Assembly: GCA_900770325.1 (NCBI GenBank)
Contig: CAAGKE010000049.1
Span: 1 to 30,275, forward strand
Direction: 5' to 3'
Origin: Lachnospiraceae bacterium
Lineage (GTDB): Bacteria > Bacillota > Clostridia > Lachnospirales > Lachnospiraceae
Length of the DNA: 30,275 bases
The notes below the pieces were generated by a model. It searched no databases. It was given only the letters and a program-made list of their open reading frames with translations, and was not told the origin of the DNA. The position numbers and the translations under genes are program-made. Numbering within the stretch: the first letter of the stretch is position 1; each line of letters begins with the position of its first letter. Positions 1-7,781 of the stretch are shown here, one piece after another.

Positions 1-119
1 CTTGGTGGGAGTCCAATCTCCTTCCAAGATAAAGCCTCCGGCGGATCGCAGGCGTGGTCAGTGGAAGAATGCTTCGCATTCGACCACGCCGCGGCAAGAA
101 CGCCAGAGGCGTTCTTGAA
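1..119 (+). repeat. Structured repeat, copy 1 (modules A-partial + B)
   Basis: The window opens inside this element. Bases 4-30 are one arm of the module A inverted repeat and the rest of module A lies upstream of the window. Module B follows as two strong hairpins. In the first, 51-59 (GGCGTGGTC) pairs with 82-90 and encloses a second stem, 67-72 with 76-81. In the second, 95-104 pairs with 108-117 as a 10-bp stem with a 3-base loop. The same sequence recurs at 1694-1870 and 2796-2973 in reverse, and at 27491-27580. There is no T-tract after either hairpin, so these are not canonical intrinsic terminators. Confidence 0.9.
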
Positions 120-173
120 GTACCACTGTTCCGCAAAGTGTTTTTGCGCAAAAAGTAACAAAACTTCAAAAGC

Positions 174-249
174 TGCAAGCATGAAACAGCATTAAATACA
201 GTTTCTGTGCAACGCGAAACGTGTAACTTTGAACAATTTGAACAGTAAC
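174..249 (+). repeat. Module C repeat, copy 1 (hairpin + 27-bp palindrome)
   Basis: A degenerate version of the GAAACTGCAT/ATGCAGTTTC hairpin is followed by the spacer TGTGCAACGCGAAACGTG and then the 27-bp imperfect palindrome at 223-249, ending GAACAGTAAC. The order module B then module C matches the copy at 27491-27682, so the whole of 1-249 is one composite copy. A 14-bp perfect palindrome TTTTTGCGCAAAAA lies between the modules near 140-153. Confidence 0.8.
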
Positions 250-273
250 TCACATAAACAAAATATTTTCATA

Positions 274-317
274 GATACAAAATTTCATTTGTATCTTTTA
301 CGTTTTTAGTTTATACT
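274..317 (+). promoter_or_regulatory. Probable promoter with overlapping inverted repeat (hydrolase gene)
   Basis: A -35-like TTGTAT at 289-294 lies 17 bp before TATACT at 312-317. An inverted repeat at 274-295 (GATACAAAA / ATTTGTATC) overlaps the -35, which is where a repressor operator would be expected. The promoter call rests on spacing and a good -10; the -35 is weak. The operator role is inference. Confidence 0.45.
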
Positions 318-377
318 ATACACATACAAATTTCAAGATTAATCAATATGATTACCTAAAAGGAGGTTCCCGTTTAT

Positions 378-1340
378 ATGTCAAAATGGAAGCAAAAAAT
401 GAAAGTAATTACACTGCTGAACACCTTCGCATTAGGTGCAATGTATGTTATGAATCAGATGATTTCATCCACATCCATTTTAAAAAATATTTTGAAACCA
501 GGAAGTGGAAAATACTATCATTGGAAATATGGAAACATTTTTTACAGAAAGTCAGGTTCCGGAAATCCGTTGATTTTGATTCACGATCTAAATCCGATTT
601 CATCCGGATATGAATGGACAAAAACAGAAGAGAAATTAAGCAAAACCCATACCGTTTATACAATAGATCTTCTGGGATGCGGAAGATCTGATAAGCCTGG
701 CATGACTTATACAAATTATCTGTATGTACAAATGATTTCTGACTTTATCAAAGATATTATAGGTGAAAAAGCAGACGTGGCAGCTACCGGACTATCTTCA
801 TCTTTCGTAATCATGGCTGATCATTGTAATCCTGATTTATTTCATCAGATCATAATGATAAACCCGACCAGTATCAAGAAAATGAATCGGGTACCCGATG
901 AAAAATCAAAAGTATTAAAAACAATTATGTGTATTCCTATCATAGGAACATTTATATATCACATACAAACCAATTATCGCAATATTGAATATGCTTTGAC
1001 GGAACAGTATATTTATAATTCTTTCCACATAGAGCAAAAGCATATTGATGCATATTATGAATCTGCTCATCATGAGTTTGGAAACGGTAAATACTTAAAA
1101 GCCAGCCTGGATGGTCTATATTTAAATTGTAATATTCAGACAGCATTAAAACAATCTGATAAAAAAATCAGCATTTTATATGGAGAGAAATCAGATTGTG
1201 AAAAGAGGATTATAGAAGAATATTGTGCGATAAATTCTTCTATCACCAGTACCCCGCTGTTCAATACAAAATTTCTTCCTCAACTGGAAACACCGGATGA
1301 ATTTTACCGTCAGACAGAGCAGCTTCTGAATTCCAAGTAA
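378..1340 (+). CDS. Alpha/beta-fold hydrolase-like membrane-anchored protein
   Basis: 320 aa. The start is set by a strong AAAAGGAGG site 11 bases upstream. Residues about 9-30 form a hydrophobic segment that could be a signal anchor. The alpha/beta-hydrolase core follows: an LILIHDLNP oxyanion-loop region at 66-73, DLLGCGRSDKP at 97-107, a nucleophile elbow GLSSS with Ser140, and an acid-loop region ILYGEKSD near 266-273. The C-terminal segment (FLPQLETPDEF, 299-309) fits the family pattern GHxPHxExPxxF, but both possible His positions are replaced, so no obvious catalytic His is seen. Substrate unknown. The gene is AT-rich and lies between inverted copies of the structured repeat. It could be a degenerate or non-canonical hydrolase. 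Fold assignment is fairly secure; activity is uncertain. Confidence 0.8.
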   Translation: MSKWKQKMKVITLLNTFALGAMYVMNQMISSTSILKNILKPGSGKYYHWKYGNIFYRKSGSGNPLILIHDLNPISSGYEWTKTEEKLSKTHTVYTIDLLGCGRSDKPGMTYTNYLYVQMISDFIKDIIGEKADVAATGLSSSFVIMADHCNPDLFHQIIMINPTSIKKMNRVPDEKSKVLKTIMCIPIIGTFIYHIQTNYRNIEYALTEQYIYNSFHIEQKHIDAYYESAHHEFGNGKYLKASLDGLYLNCNIQTALKQSDKKISILYGEKSDCEKRIIEEYCAINSSITSTPLFNTKFLPQLETPDEFYRQTEQLLNSK

Positions 1341-1524
1341 TACAGTTCATAGATATGCTGCATTATGGTTTCCAAGTAACATAGTTATAGATATGCCGCA
1401 TTACGGTTTCCAAGTAATATAGTTATAGATATGCTGCATTATGGATTCCAAGTAAAATAGTTATAGATACGCTGTATTATGGATTCCAAGTAACATTATG
1501 TCATAAATATGCTGTATTAAATAA
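1331..1524 (+). repeat. 38-bp tandem repeat, about five units, over the hydrolase stop codon
   Basis: Units begin with TTCCAAGTAA at 1331, 1370, 1408, 1446 and 1484, a period of 38-39 bp. Each continues roughly ATAGTTATAGATATGCTGCA then TTATGG. Units 2-4 are nearly identical; unit 1 carries the last codons and TAA of the hydrolase gene, and unit 5 decays. The units are contiguous with no spacers, so this is not a CRISPR array. Confidence 0.92.
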
Positions 1525-1586
1525 ATAACGCATGCACAATGTGAACTCTATGAAAATAGCAATTTAAACCCATTAAAACTATAAAA

Positions 1587-1647
1587 GCAGGAGATTTCTG
1601 ATTTTGCACTACTTTTTCCACAGTATCAGAAATCCCCTGCTTTTTAT
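1587..1647 (+). terminator. Intrinsic terminator downstream of hydrolase gene
   Basis: A 16-bp stem (1587-1602 with 1625-1640, one mismatch) is followed by TTTTTATT. The 22-base loop contains a DnaA-box-like TTTTCCACA. It lies about 250 bp after the hydrolase stop, beyond the tandem repeats. An A-run before the left arm could let it act weakly in the other direction. Confidence 0.85.
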
Positions 1648-1693
1648 TAATTTTTGTTAACCTTATTGATTTTCATAATAAATCTTTTTTATA

Positions 1694-1870
1694 TTCAAGA
1701 AGCCTCTGGCGTTCTTGCCGTGGCGTGGTCGATTTCTTTGCATTCTTCCACTGACCACGCCTGCGATCCGCCGGAGGCTTTATCTTGGAAGGAGATTGGA
1801 CTCCCACCAAAACGAAATTGTCACAACTCACCACCTATAGAAGTGGAAGTCTTATCTTCTTTCAAGATAA
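1694..1870 (-). repeat. Structured repeat, copy 2 (modules A + B)
   Basis: 177 bp and about 95% identical by eye to 2796-2973, in the same orientation. Module B (two hairpins) is at 1694-1780. Module A at 1782-1868 is a long inverted repeat: its 27-base arms begin ATCTTGGAAGGAGATT and end CAAGAT, match at about 22 of 27 positions, and enclose a ~33-base loop. With the copy at 1-119 it brackets the hydrolase gene in inverted orientation; with 2796-2973 it brackets rsmG in direct orientation. Confidence 0.92.
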
Positions 1871-1919
1871 ATCTTTGTATCAGAACCTTTTTTACTATAC
1901 AAAGGACCCAAATGCATTT

Positions 1920-2642
1920 TCATTTCAGAGGATCCTTTGTCGGAAGTCCCGCTTTTCTGGGATATTTTGCAGGAGTTTCCTTAACTTTTTCTATAATCAC
2001 AAAAGAACGTTCAATATCACTTTTAGGAAGTGTAAACTTTATAATATTTTCATTTCTCCCGCCTAATATTTTAACCGCATTTTCTGCTTCTTTTATTTCT
2101 ATATCGATATTTCCCGATTTATATGAGATAAATCTCCCATTCAGTTTAACATAAGGTAAACAATACTCCGAAAGAGAAGATAGATTTGCTACTGCGCGGG
2201 ATACACACAAGTCAAAGCAACCCCGATACATCTTATTTTTTGCAGCTTCTTCTGCCCTTGCATGTACGGCAGTAATTTTTTCTAATCGACACTTATCGAT
2301 AATATCATTTAGAAAGTTTACTCTTTTATTCAGGGAATCTAAGAGTACGAATTCCACATCCGGAAAAGCAATTTTTAAAGGAATTCCAGGAAATCCGGCT
2401 CCCGTTCCCAGATCTAAAATACGTTCTGCCTTTGTCATATCCACCGCCTTTACAATAGAAAGGCTGTCCAGAAAATGCTTTATCATCACATCTTCAAATT
2501 CTGTAATAGCAGTTAGATTCATTACCTTATTTTTTTCTATCAGATTCTCATAATAGATCATAAACTGATCTACTTGTTTCTCTGACAACCGGATTCCGAG
2601 TTCCTCACATCCTTCTGTCAATATATCGGTATTATATTCCAC
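1920..2642 (-). CDS. rsmG: 16S rRNA (guanine527-N7)-methyltransferase RsmG
   Basis: Methylates G527 of 16S rRNA using S-adenosylmethionine. The SAM-binding motif DLGTGAGFPGIP is clear, as are NLTAI and KHFLDSL before it and the ARAEE and SRAVA motifs after it. The frame opens at a TTG at 2660, but the GTG at 2642 has GGGAAAGGAG ending 6 bases upstream and gives 240 aa, the usual family length, so that start is preferred. It sits in the conserved mnmE-mnmG-rsmG order but is separated from mnmG by 312 bp of repeats, so it may have its own transcription. A 27-bp palindrome lies 23 bp upstream of the start. Function is secure. Confidence 0.97.
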   Translation of the reverse strand: MEYNTDILTEGCEELGIRLSEKQVDQFMIYYENLIEKNKVMNLTAITEFEDVMIKHFLDSLSIVKAVDMTKAERILDLGTGAGFPGIPLKIAFPDVEFVLLDSLNKRVNFLNDIIDKCRLEKITAVHARAEEAAKNKMYRGCFDLCVSRAVANLSSLSEYCLPYVKLNGRFISYKSGNIDIEIKEAENAVKILGGRNENIIKFTLPKSDIERSFVIIEKVKETPAKYPRKAGLPTKDPLK

Positions 2643-2664
2643 TGACTGCTCCTTTCCCAAAATA

Positions 2665-2739
2665 GTTACTGTTCATGTTCTTCACAGTAACACGCTTCGT
2701 GGTGCACAGAAACTGCATCTTATGCAGTTTCGCGCCTGC
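2665..2739 (-). repeat. Module C repeat (hairpin + 27-bp palindrome) upstream of rsmG
   Basis: On the minus strand a perfect 10-bp hairpin (2722-2731 with 2709-2718) is followed by TGTGCACCACGAAGCGT and the palindrome at 2665-2691, which reads GTTACTGTGAA, a six-base centre and GAACAGTAAC. It is downstream of module B (2796-2882) in the element's own orientation, as in the other composite copies. The palindrome would lie in the rsmG leader. Confidence 0.88.
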
Positions 2740-2795
2740 TTTATTTCTTATCTTTATTTCTTATCTTCATCTATATTTTTTACACAGCTTTTCAG

Positions 2796-2973
2796 TTCAA
2801 GAACGCCTCTGGCGTTCTTGCCGCGGCGTGGTCGAATGCTTTGCATTCTTCCACTGACCACGCCTGCGATCCGCCGGAGGCTTTATCTTGGAAGGAGATT
2901 GGACTCCCACCAAAACGAAATTGTCACAACTCACCACCTATAGAGGTAGGGGTCTTATCTTCTTTCAAGATAA
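2796..2973 (-). repeat. Structured repeat, copy 3 (modules A + B), overlapping the mnmG 3' end
   Basis: 178 bp, nearly identical to 1694-1870. Module A spans 2885-2971. The outer end of module A runs through the stop codon and last few codons of mnmG (stop at 2955-2957). Hairpin 2 of module B is intact here (AAGAACGCC-TCT-GGCGTTCTT read on the plus strand). Confidence 0.92.
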
Positions 2974-4841
2974 ACTAACAGTACAGAAATATCGGCCGGC
3001 GATACACCGGAAATTCTGGAGGCCTGACCCAAAGAGACAGGATGAATCATTTTCAGCTTCTGGCGGGCTTCTGTCCGCAGGCTGGGAATCTCATCATAAT
3101 TAATCGAAGCAGGTATCTTCTTTTCTTCCATTTTCTTAAATTGTTCCACCTGCTTTAACTGTCTCTTGATATACCCGTCATATTTTATATTTATGTTCAC
3201 CTGATCTGCCACTGCTTCCGGAAGTTGAGGTCTGTTTTCATCAATTTCAGACAGCATCTGATAATCCAGTTCCGGACGGCGAATCAATTCCCCGATCGTG
3301 ATGGAAGATTTCAAAGGGGTACTTCCGTGATTCTCCAGAAACCTCTGAACTTTTTCATTACCTCCCACTGAGGTTGATTCTACACGCTCTATTTCCTGAC
3401 GAATCATCTGCTTTTTCTTCTGAAAACGCTCATAACGCTCCTGAGAGATCAAACCTGCCCGGTATCCCTTTTCCGTCAGACGCATATCCGCATTGTCCTG
3501 TCTCAACAGCAAACGATATTCCGAACGGGAAGTCATCATCCGATAAGGCTCATGATTTTCCTTTGTTACAAGATCATCGATCAGAACACCGATATATCCT
3601 TCGGAACGGTCAATAATCAGAGGTTCTTTTCCCAGAACTGACATGGCTGCATTAATTCCGGCTACCAGTCCCTGGGCTGCCGCTTCCTCATAGCCGGAAC
3701 TGCCATTAAACTGCCCTCCGCTGAACAACCCCTTTATTTTCTTAAACTCCAGCGTAGCGTAAAGCTGCATGGGATTAATGCAGTCATACTCTATGGCATA
3801 AGCATTTTTTACAATCTTTGCATGTTCCAGTCCTGGAACTGTACGGTACATGGCTATCTGAACATCTTCCGGAAGGGAACTGGACATTCCTCCCACATAC
3901 ATTTCATTTGTGGATAATCCTTCCGGTTCTATAAATACCTGATGCCGGTCTTTATCTGCAAATCGCACCACCTTATCTTCAATAGATGGGCAATACCTGG
4001 GTCCCGTTCCTTCGATAATCCCTGAATAAAGGGGAGATCTGTCCAGATTTTCCCGGATAATTTTATGAGTTTCCTCATTTGTATAGGTAAGCCAGCAGGA
4101 AACCTGATCAATCTGTACCTCCTCCGGATCTGTTTCAAAGGAAAAAGGCACCACTCTTCTGTCACCAAACTGCTCTTCCATCCTGGAATAATCAATGGTC
4201 TTTCCATGCATTCTGGCAGGAGTTCCTGTTTTAAACCGGTACATTTCAATCCCATGCTCTTTTAGAGAATCTGTCAGATAATTGGCCGCCTGCAGTCCAT
4301 TGGGACCTGTATTGGTACTCACATCACCATAAATACATCTGGCCTTCAGATAAGTGCCGGTACACAACACACAGGCTTTGCAATGATAAACAGCTCCGGA
4401 ATATGTCTTTACTCCGGTTATCCTGTCTCCTTCCGTGATAATCTCTGTCACTTCCATCTGACGGATAGATAAATGCTTTGTATTCTCCAGTGTCATACGC
4501 ATCTGTCTGCTGTATTCCGCCTTATCTGCCTGAGCACGTAAAGAATGGACTGCCGGTCCTTTCGACTGGTTCAGCATTTTTGACTGAATAAAAGCCTTGT
4601 CAATATTTCTTCCCATTTCACCCCCCAGTGCGTCCAGCTCCCGCACCAGATGGCCTTTGGAACTTCCTCCAATATTGGGATTACATGGCATCATTGCAAT
4701 GCTGTCAGCACTTACCGTAAAAATGACAGTTTCCAGCCCAAGTCTTGCACAGGCCAATGCTGCTTCGCACCCCGCATGTCCTGCACCAACTACAACCACA
4801 TCCACCGTTTCTTCCGCATATTTATGCACAGTATTTCCCAT
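2955..4841 (-). CDS. mnmG: tRNA uridine-5-carboxymethylaminomethyl modification enzyme MnmG (GidA)
   Basis: 628 aa, normal for the family. FAD-binding partner of MnmE: together they make the cmnm5 modification on wobble uridine 34 of tRNAs. The N-terminal dinucleotide-binding motif VVVGAGHAGCEAA is at residues 16-28, and the GidA signatures GPRYCPSIEDK and GGQFNGSSGYEEAAAQGLVAG are present. The C-terminal domain ends in the expected GVSPADISVLLVYLE. The start ATG has GAGG 5-8 bases upstream. The last residues (about LERR and the stop) are encoded inside the structured repeat, so the native 3' end has probably been replaced by repeat sequence. mnmE ends 164 bp upstream on the same strand. Confidence 0.97.
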   Translation of the reverse strand: MGNTVHKYAEETVDVVVVGAGHAGCEAALACARLGLETVIFTVSADSIAMMPCNPNIGGSSKGHLVRELDALGGEMGRNIDKAFIQSKMLNQSKGPAVHSLRAQADKAEYSRQMRMTLENTKHLSIRQMEVTEIITEGDRITGVKTYSGAVYHCKACVLCTGTYLKARCIYGDVSTNTGPNGLQAANYLTDSLKEHGIEMYRFKTGTPARMHGKTIDYSRMEEQFGDRRVVPFSFETDPEEVQIDQVSCWLTYTNEETHKIIRENLDRSPLYSGIIEGTGPRYCPSIEDKVVRFADKDRHQVFIEPEGLSTNEMYVGGMSSSLPEDVQIAMYRTVPGLEHAKIVKNAYAIEYDCINPMQLYATLEFKKIKGLFSGGQFNGSSGYEEAAAQGLVAGINAAMSVLGKEPLIIDRSEGYIGVLIDDLVTKENHEPYRMMTSRSEYRLLLRQDNADMRLTEKGYRAGLISQERYERFQKKKQMIRQEIERVESTSVGGNEKVQRFLENHGSTPLKSSITIGELIRRPELDYQMLSEIDENRPQLPEAVADQVNINIKYDGYIKRQLKQVEQFKKMEEKKIPASINYDEIPSLRTEARQKLKMIHPVSLGQASRISGVSPADISVLLVYLERR

Positions 4842-5005
4842 TTATCCTCTATCTCCATTTACATATACAGGTAGTTTTAAAACCCGTAAACCTGTCCTCC
4901 CAAGGACTGTATCTCTTCCAGTAAACAGCACTGGTTTTCTATTATTGTCCACCAAAAAACTATCACTGAAAGCTCCTTTTGGATTATCCAGATCATATAC
5001 AGGTT

Positions 5006-6385
5006 TTATTTACCCATACAGAATTTTCCGAATATTTCATTAACCAGATCTTCTCCTGTCTGCTCACCGATGATTCCTCCCAGAGACTCATAAGCACTCA
5101 TAAGATCAATGGAGAAGAAATCCTCCGGCATTCCTGTCTGAATACTGTTTTTCACCAGACGCAGGCTTTCCAGAGAATCTATCAGCAAATTCTTTTGCCG
5201 TACATTCGTAATATATACCTGATCATTAAATGTAATCTCTCCCTGATAAAACATATCCTTTATGGTCTGCTCCAATTGTTCAATTCCTGTTTCATTTCGG
5301 GCAGATATGGGTATAATAATGTATTCTCCCATTTTATCCCGGAACATTTCTTCCGTAATCACAGGATCCAGATCCGTCTTATTTAATAATACAATAACAT
5401 TTTTATCCCGAAGCATCTCAATGATATTCTCATCATTTTCATCCAGATCTATGGAAGAATCCACTACATATATCACCAGATCCGCATTCCTCACATTTTC
5501 TCTGGCTCTTTCCACACCGATTTTTTCCACCAGATCTTTTGTTTCCCGGATACCTGCCGTATCCACAATATTCAAAGTAATCCCATTTAAAGAAATGGTC
5601 TCTGTCAAAACATCCCGGGTAGTACCGGCCACATCCGTTACAATAGCTTTCTCCTCACCAACCAGAGCATTCAAAAGAGAGGATTTGCCTGCATTCGGTT
5701 TTCCCACAATGACCGTTTTGATGCCTTCCTTAATTATTCTTCCGTTTTCCGCGGAATCAATCAGGATCTTCAGCTTTTTCATCCATTTTTCATTTTCCCC
5801 GGACAGCCTTTCCGGATAACCCTCCAGACTGATATGCTCCGGATCATCCAGTGCAGATTCAATAAAAGCAATATGATAGATCAGCGCTTCCCTCAGTTCA
5901 CGGATCGTCCGATATACGGAACCTCTTAACTGACTGACAGAAGACTTCAGCGCATATTCATTTTCCGCCTGTATCACATCCATCACGGCTTCAGCCTGAG
6001 ACAGATCAATTCTTCCGTTCAAAAAGGCCCTCTTTGTAAATTCTCCGGGTTCCGCCGGTCGGGCTCCGTTTTTCAGTACTGTATCCAGGATACGCTTCAT
6101 TGCATAAACGCCGCCGTGACAATTGATTTCAACGGTATCCTCCGCTGTAAAGCTTCTTGGCCCCCGCATCAGCATTACCAGAACTTCATCAATTATTTCC
6201 TCTCCGTCATGAATAAAACCATAATGAATCGTATGAGATTTTTCCTGTGAAAGCACCTTTTTCTTTCCTTTTGCCCGGTAAACCCGGTCAATCACAGAAA
6301 AAGCATCTTTTCCGCTGATCCGGATAATTCCTATGCCCGATTCACTTACCGCCGTAGAAATTGCTGCAATCGTATCCTTATACAT
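5006..6385 (-). CDS. mnmE: tRNA modification GTPase MnmE (TrmE)
   Basis: The GTPase subunit that works with MnmG. The N-terminal tetrahydrofolate-binding domain begins YKDTIAAISTA. The G domain has G1 GKPNAGKSS at about 228-236, a G2/G3 region with TTRD and DTAG, and G4 NKTD. The C-terminal FCMGK carries the conserved Cys. The frame extends upstream through GTG codons to 6397, but ATG at 6385 gives 459 aa beginning MYKDTIAA, the family's normal start. The ribosome site there is weak (GTGG). A promoter is proposed at 6490-6519, so mnmE-mnmG can be transcribed separately from khpB upstream. Confidence 0.97.
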   Translation of the reverse strand: MYKDTIAAISTAVSESGIGIIRISGKDAFSVIDRVYRAKGKKKVLSQEKSHTIHYGFIHDGEEIIDEVLVMLMRGPRSFTAEDTVEINCHGGVYAMKRILDTVLKNGARPAEPGEFTKRAFLNGRIDLSQAEAVMDVIQAENEYALKSSVSQLRGSVYRTIRELREALIYHIAFIESALDDPEHISLEGYPERLSGENEKWMKKLKILIDSAENGRIIKEGIKTVIVGKPNAGKSSLLNALVGEEKAIVTDVAGTTRDVLTETISLNGITLNIVDTAGIRETKDLVEKIGVERARENVRNADLVIYVVDSSIDLDENDENIIEMLRDKNVIVLLNKTDLDPVITEEMFRDKMGEYIIIPISARNETGIEQLEQTIKDMFYQGEITFNDQVYITNVRQKNLLIDSLESLRLVKNSIQTGMPEDFFSIDLMSAYESLGGIIGEQTGEDLVNEIFGKFCMGK

Positions 6386-6489
6386 ATATTCCACCACTCT
6401 GCTGAAATTTCAAATACAAATCATAAAGCATTCTGCGCAAAAAACACCTCGCAAAACGATAGTACATAAACAGTAGCCTAACGCTCACT

Positions 6490-6519
6490 ATTATATTATA
6501 TATGCCAACTATAATTCAA
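6490..6519 (-). promoter_or_regulatory. Probable sigma-A promoter for mnmE
   Basis: On the minus strand TTGAAT (6514-6519) lies 18 bp before TATAAT (6490-6495). It sits between the khpB terminator and the mnmE start. A second overlapping TATAAT at 13-bp spacing is less likely to be used. Confidence 0.6.
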
Positions 6520-6549
6520 GTCTTCCGCCTGCGAAATAATTACTGATAT

Positions 6550-6617
6550 AAAAACGAGGCAGCCGCAAAATCCTGTATACGTAATAACTGTATCACATTC
6601 TTTTGCAGCAGCCCCTT
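6550..6617 (-). terminator. Intrinsic terminator downstream of khpB
   Basis: On the minus strand, a GGGGCTGCTGCAAAA arm (about 6601-6616) pairs with TTTTGCGGCTGCC (about 6557-6570) and is followed by CGTTTTTATA. It begins about 50 bp after the khpB stop, marking the end of the rpmH-to-khpB transcription unit. Confidence 0.7.
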
Positions 6618-6666
6618 CTATGCTGCAGGACAGTTTTTCGTTTCCTGTTCCTGTTTTATGATATTT

Positions 6667-7770
6667 TTACTCTGCAGAATTCTCTTTTCCCTGCTGTTCC
6701 GCATTCTCATTCCGGGAAATACGGTTCTGATATCCGCCTCTTTCTCTTTTTTTCAGCGTTACAACAACCTTTCTGCAGGGTTCTTCTCCTTCACTGTGAG
6801 TCGTCACATAAGGATCATTCTGAAGCGCTGAATGGATGATCCTTCTTTCATACGGATTCATGGGTTCCAGATAAACCGGTCTTCTGGTTTTTTTCACTTT
6901 ATAAGCAATATTTTTTGCCAGATTTTCCAGAGTGGCTTTTCTTCTGTTCCGGTAATTTTCCGTATCCACCTTTACACGAACATAGGAGGATTTTCCTTTA
7001 TTTACCACCAGGCTTACCAGATACTGGATAGAATCCAGAGTCTGTCCTCTCTTTCCGATCAGAACTCCCATGTCATCCCCGGACAGATCTACAGTCAGTG
7101 TATCATCTTTGTATTCCGCTTTAATAACCACCTGCATATCCATAGCGCCGAACATTTCCTTCAGGAAGTTTTCTGCACGTTCTTCTGCTTCCTTTGGATC
7201 TACCGGAGTCTTTGGCAGCTTAGACTGGTTTTCTTCATCAAAGAAATCTTCTGCTGCAGCGTCCATAGCAGGAGCTTCCGCATTTTCTTTTACACTTTCT
7301 TTCATGCTTTCTTTTTTCACATTCTTCTCTGTATTCTTCTTTTCTTTGTCTGCCTTTTTCGGTTCTCTTTCCGGTTTTCTGTTTTCTTTTTCGGCCTTTT
7401 TATTTTCCTTTTCCGGCTTTGAAGCTTCTTTTTCCGGTTTGGGACTTTCTTTTTCCTGTTTTTTAGGCTCTTTTTCCGCCTTCTTTACTTCCCTGTCAGC
7501 TTTCTTTGCCTCTTTCTCAAAAGAACGGTTTTCTTTTTTGGAAACCGGAGCCTTTGGCTTTTCCCCAAAAACTTCGTTGATGATATCTTCGTCCGTCTTT
7601 TTCTTTTTGGCTTCGATTACCGCTTTTTTTGCTCCAATACCAAGAAATCCTTTGGTCTCTTTCTCAATGATTTTGTATTCAACATTATCACTGCTGGTAC
7701 CAAGCTGAATAGAAGCCTCTATAATGGCATCTTCCACTGTTTTTGCAGTTACTCTGATATATTCTTCCAT
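6667..7770 (-). CDS. khpB: RNA-binding protein KhpB (Jag/EloR), with a long charged linker
   Basis: 367 aa, longer than many family members because of the linker. The Jag N-terminal domain is at 1-52 (KGFLGIGAKKA). A Lys/Glu-rich linker at about 53-185 contains nine seven-residue repeats at 90-152, roughly K-P/A-E-K-E-x-K. The KH domain has GVLIGKRGQTLD at 235-246. The R3H domain carries ERRIIHSAL with the R-x3-H pair at Arg309 and His313. In other Firmicutes KhpB partners with KhpA and affects cell elongation and division through RNA binding. It lies 11 bp downstream of yidC, the usual arrangement. The linker repeats look like recent slippage expansion. Confidence 0.95.
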   Translation of the reverse strand: MEEYIRVTAKTVEDAIIEASIQLGTSSDNVEYKIIEKETKGFLGIGAKKAVIEAKKKKTDEDIINEVFGEKPKAPVSKKENRSFEKEAKKADREVKKAEKEPKKQEKESPKPEKEASKPEKENKKAEKENRKPEREPKKADKEKKNTEKNVKKESMKESVKENAEAPAMDAAAEDFFDEENQSKLPKTPVDPKEAEERAENFLKEMFGAMDMQVVIKAEYKDDTLTVDLSGDDMGVLIGKRGQTLDSIQYLVSLVVNKGKSSYVRVKVDTENYRNRRKATLENLAKNIAYKVKKTRRPVYLEPMNPYERRIIHSALQNDPYVTTHSEGEEPCRKVVVTLKKRERGGYQNRISRNENAEQQGKENSAE

Positions 7771-7781
7771 TTTCTCACTCC

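Noticed and set aside
1331..1524. Tandem repeat considered as a CRISPR array
   Set aside because: Units are contiguous with no unique spacers and no cas genes are present.
1900..1939. Inverted repeat CAAAGGACC / GGATCCTTTG over the rsmG stop as its terminator
   Set aside because: On the minus strand it is followed by TATAGTAAAAAAGG, with no T-tract.
1785..2066. Similar short frames at 1785 and 2888, both starting MEGDWTPTKTKLSQLTTYR
   Set aside because: They lie entirely within module A of the repeat and the shared peptide only reflects the shared DNA. One runs antisense into rsmG and the other into mnmG.
7070..7708. Long plus-strand open frames (212 and 196 codons) opposite khpB
   Set aside because: They mirror the Lys/Glu-rich linker, giving Phe/Ser-rich low-complexity protein with no ribosome site.
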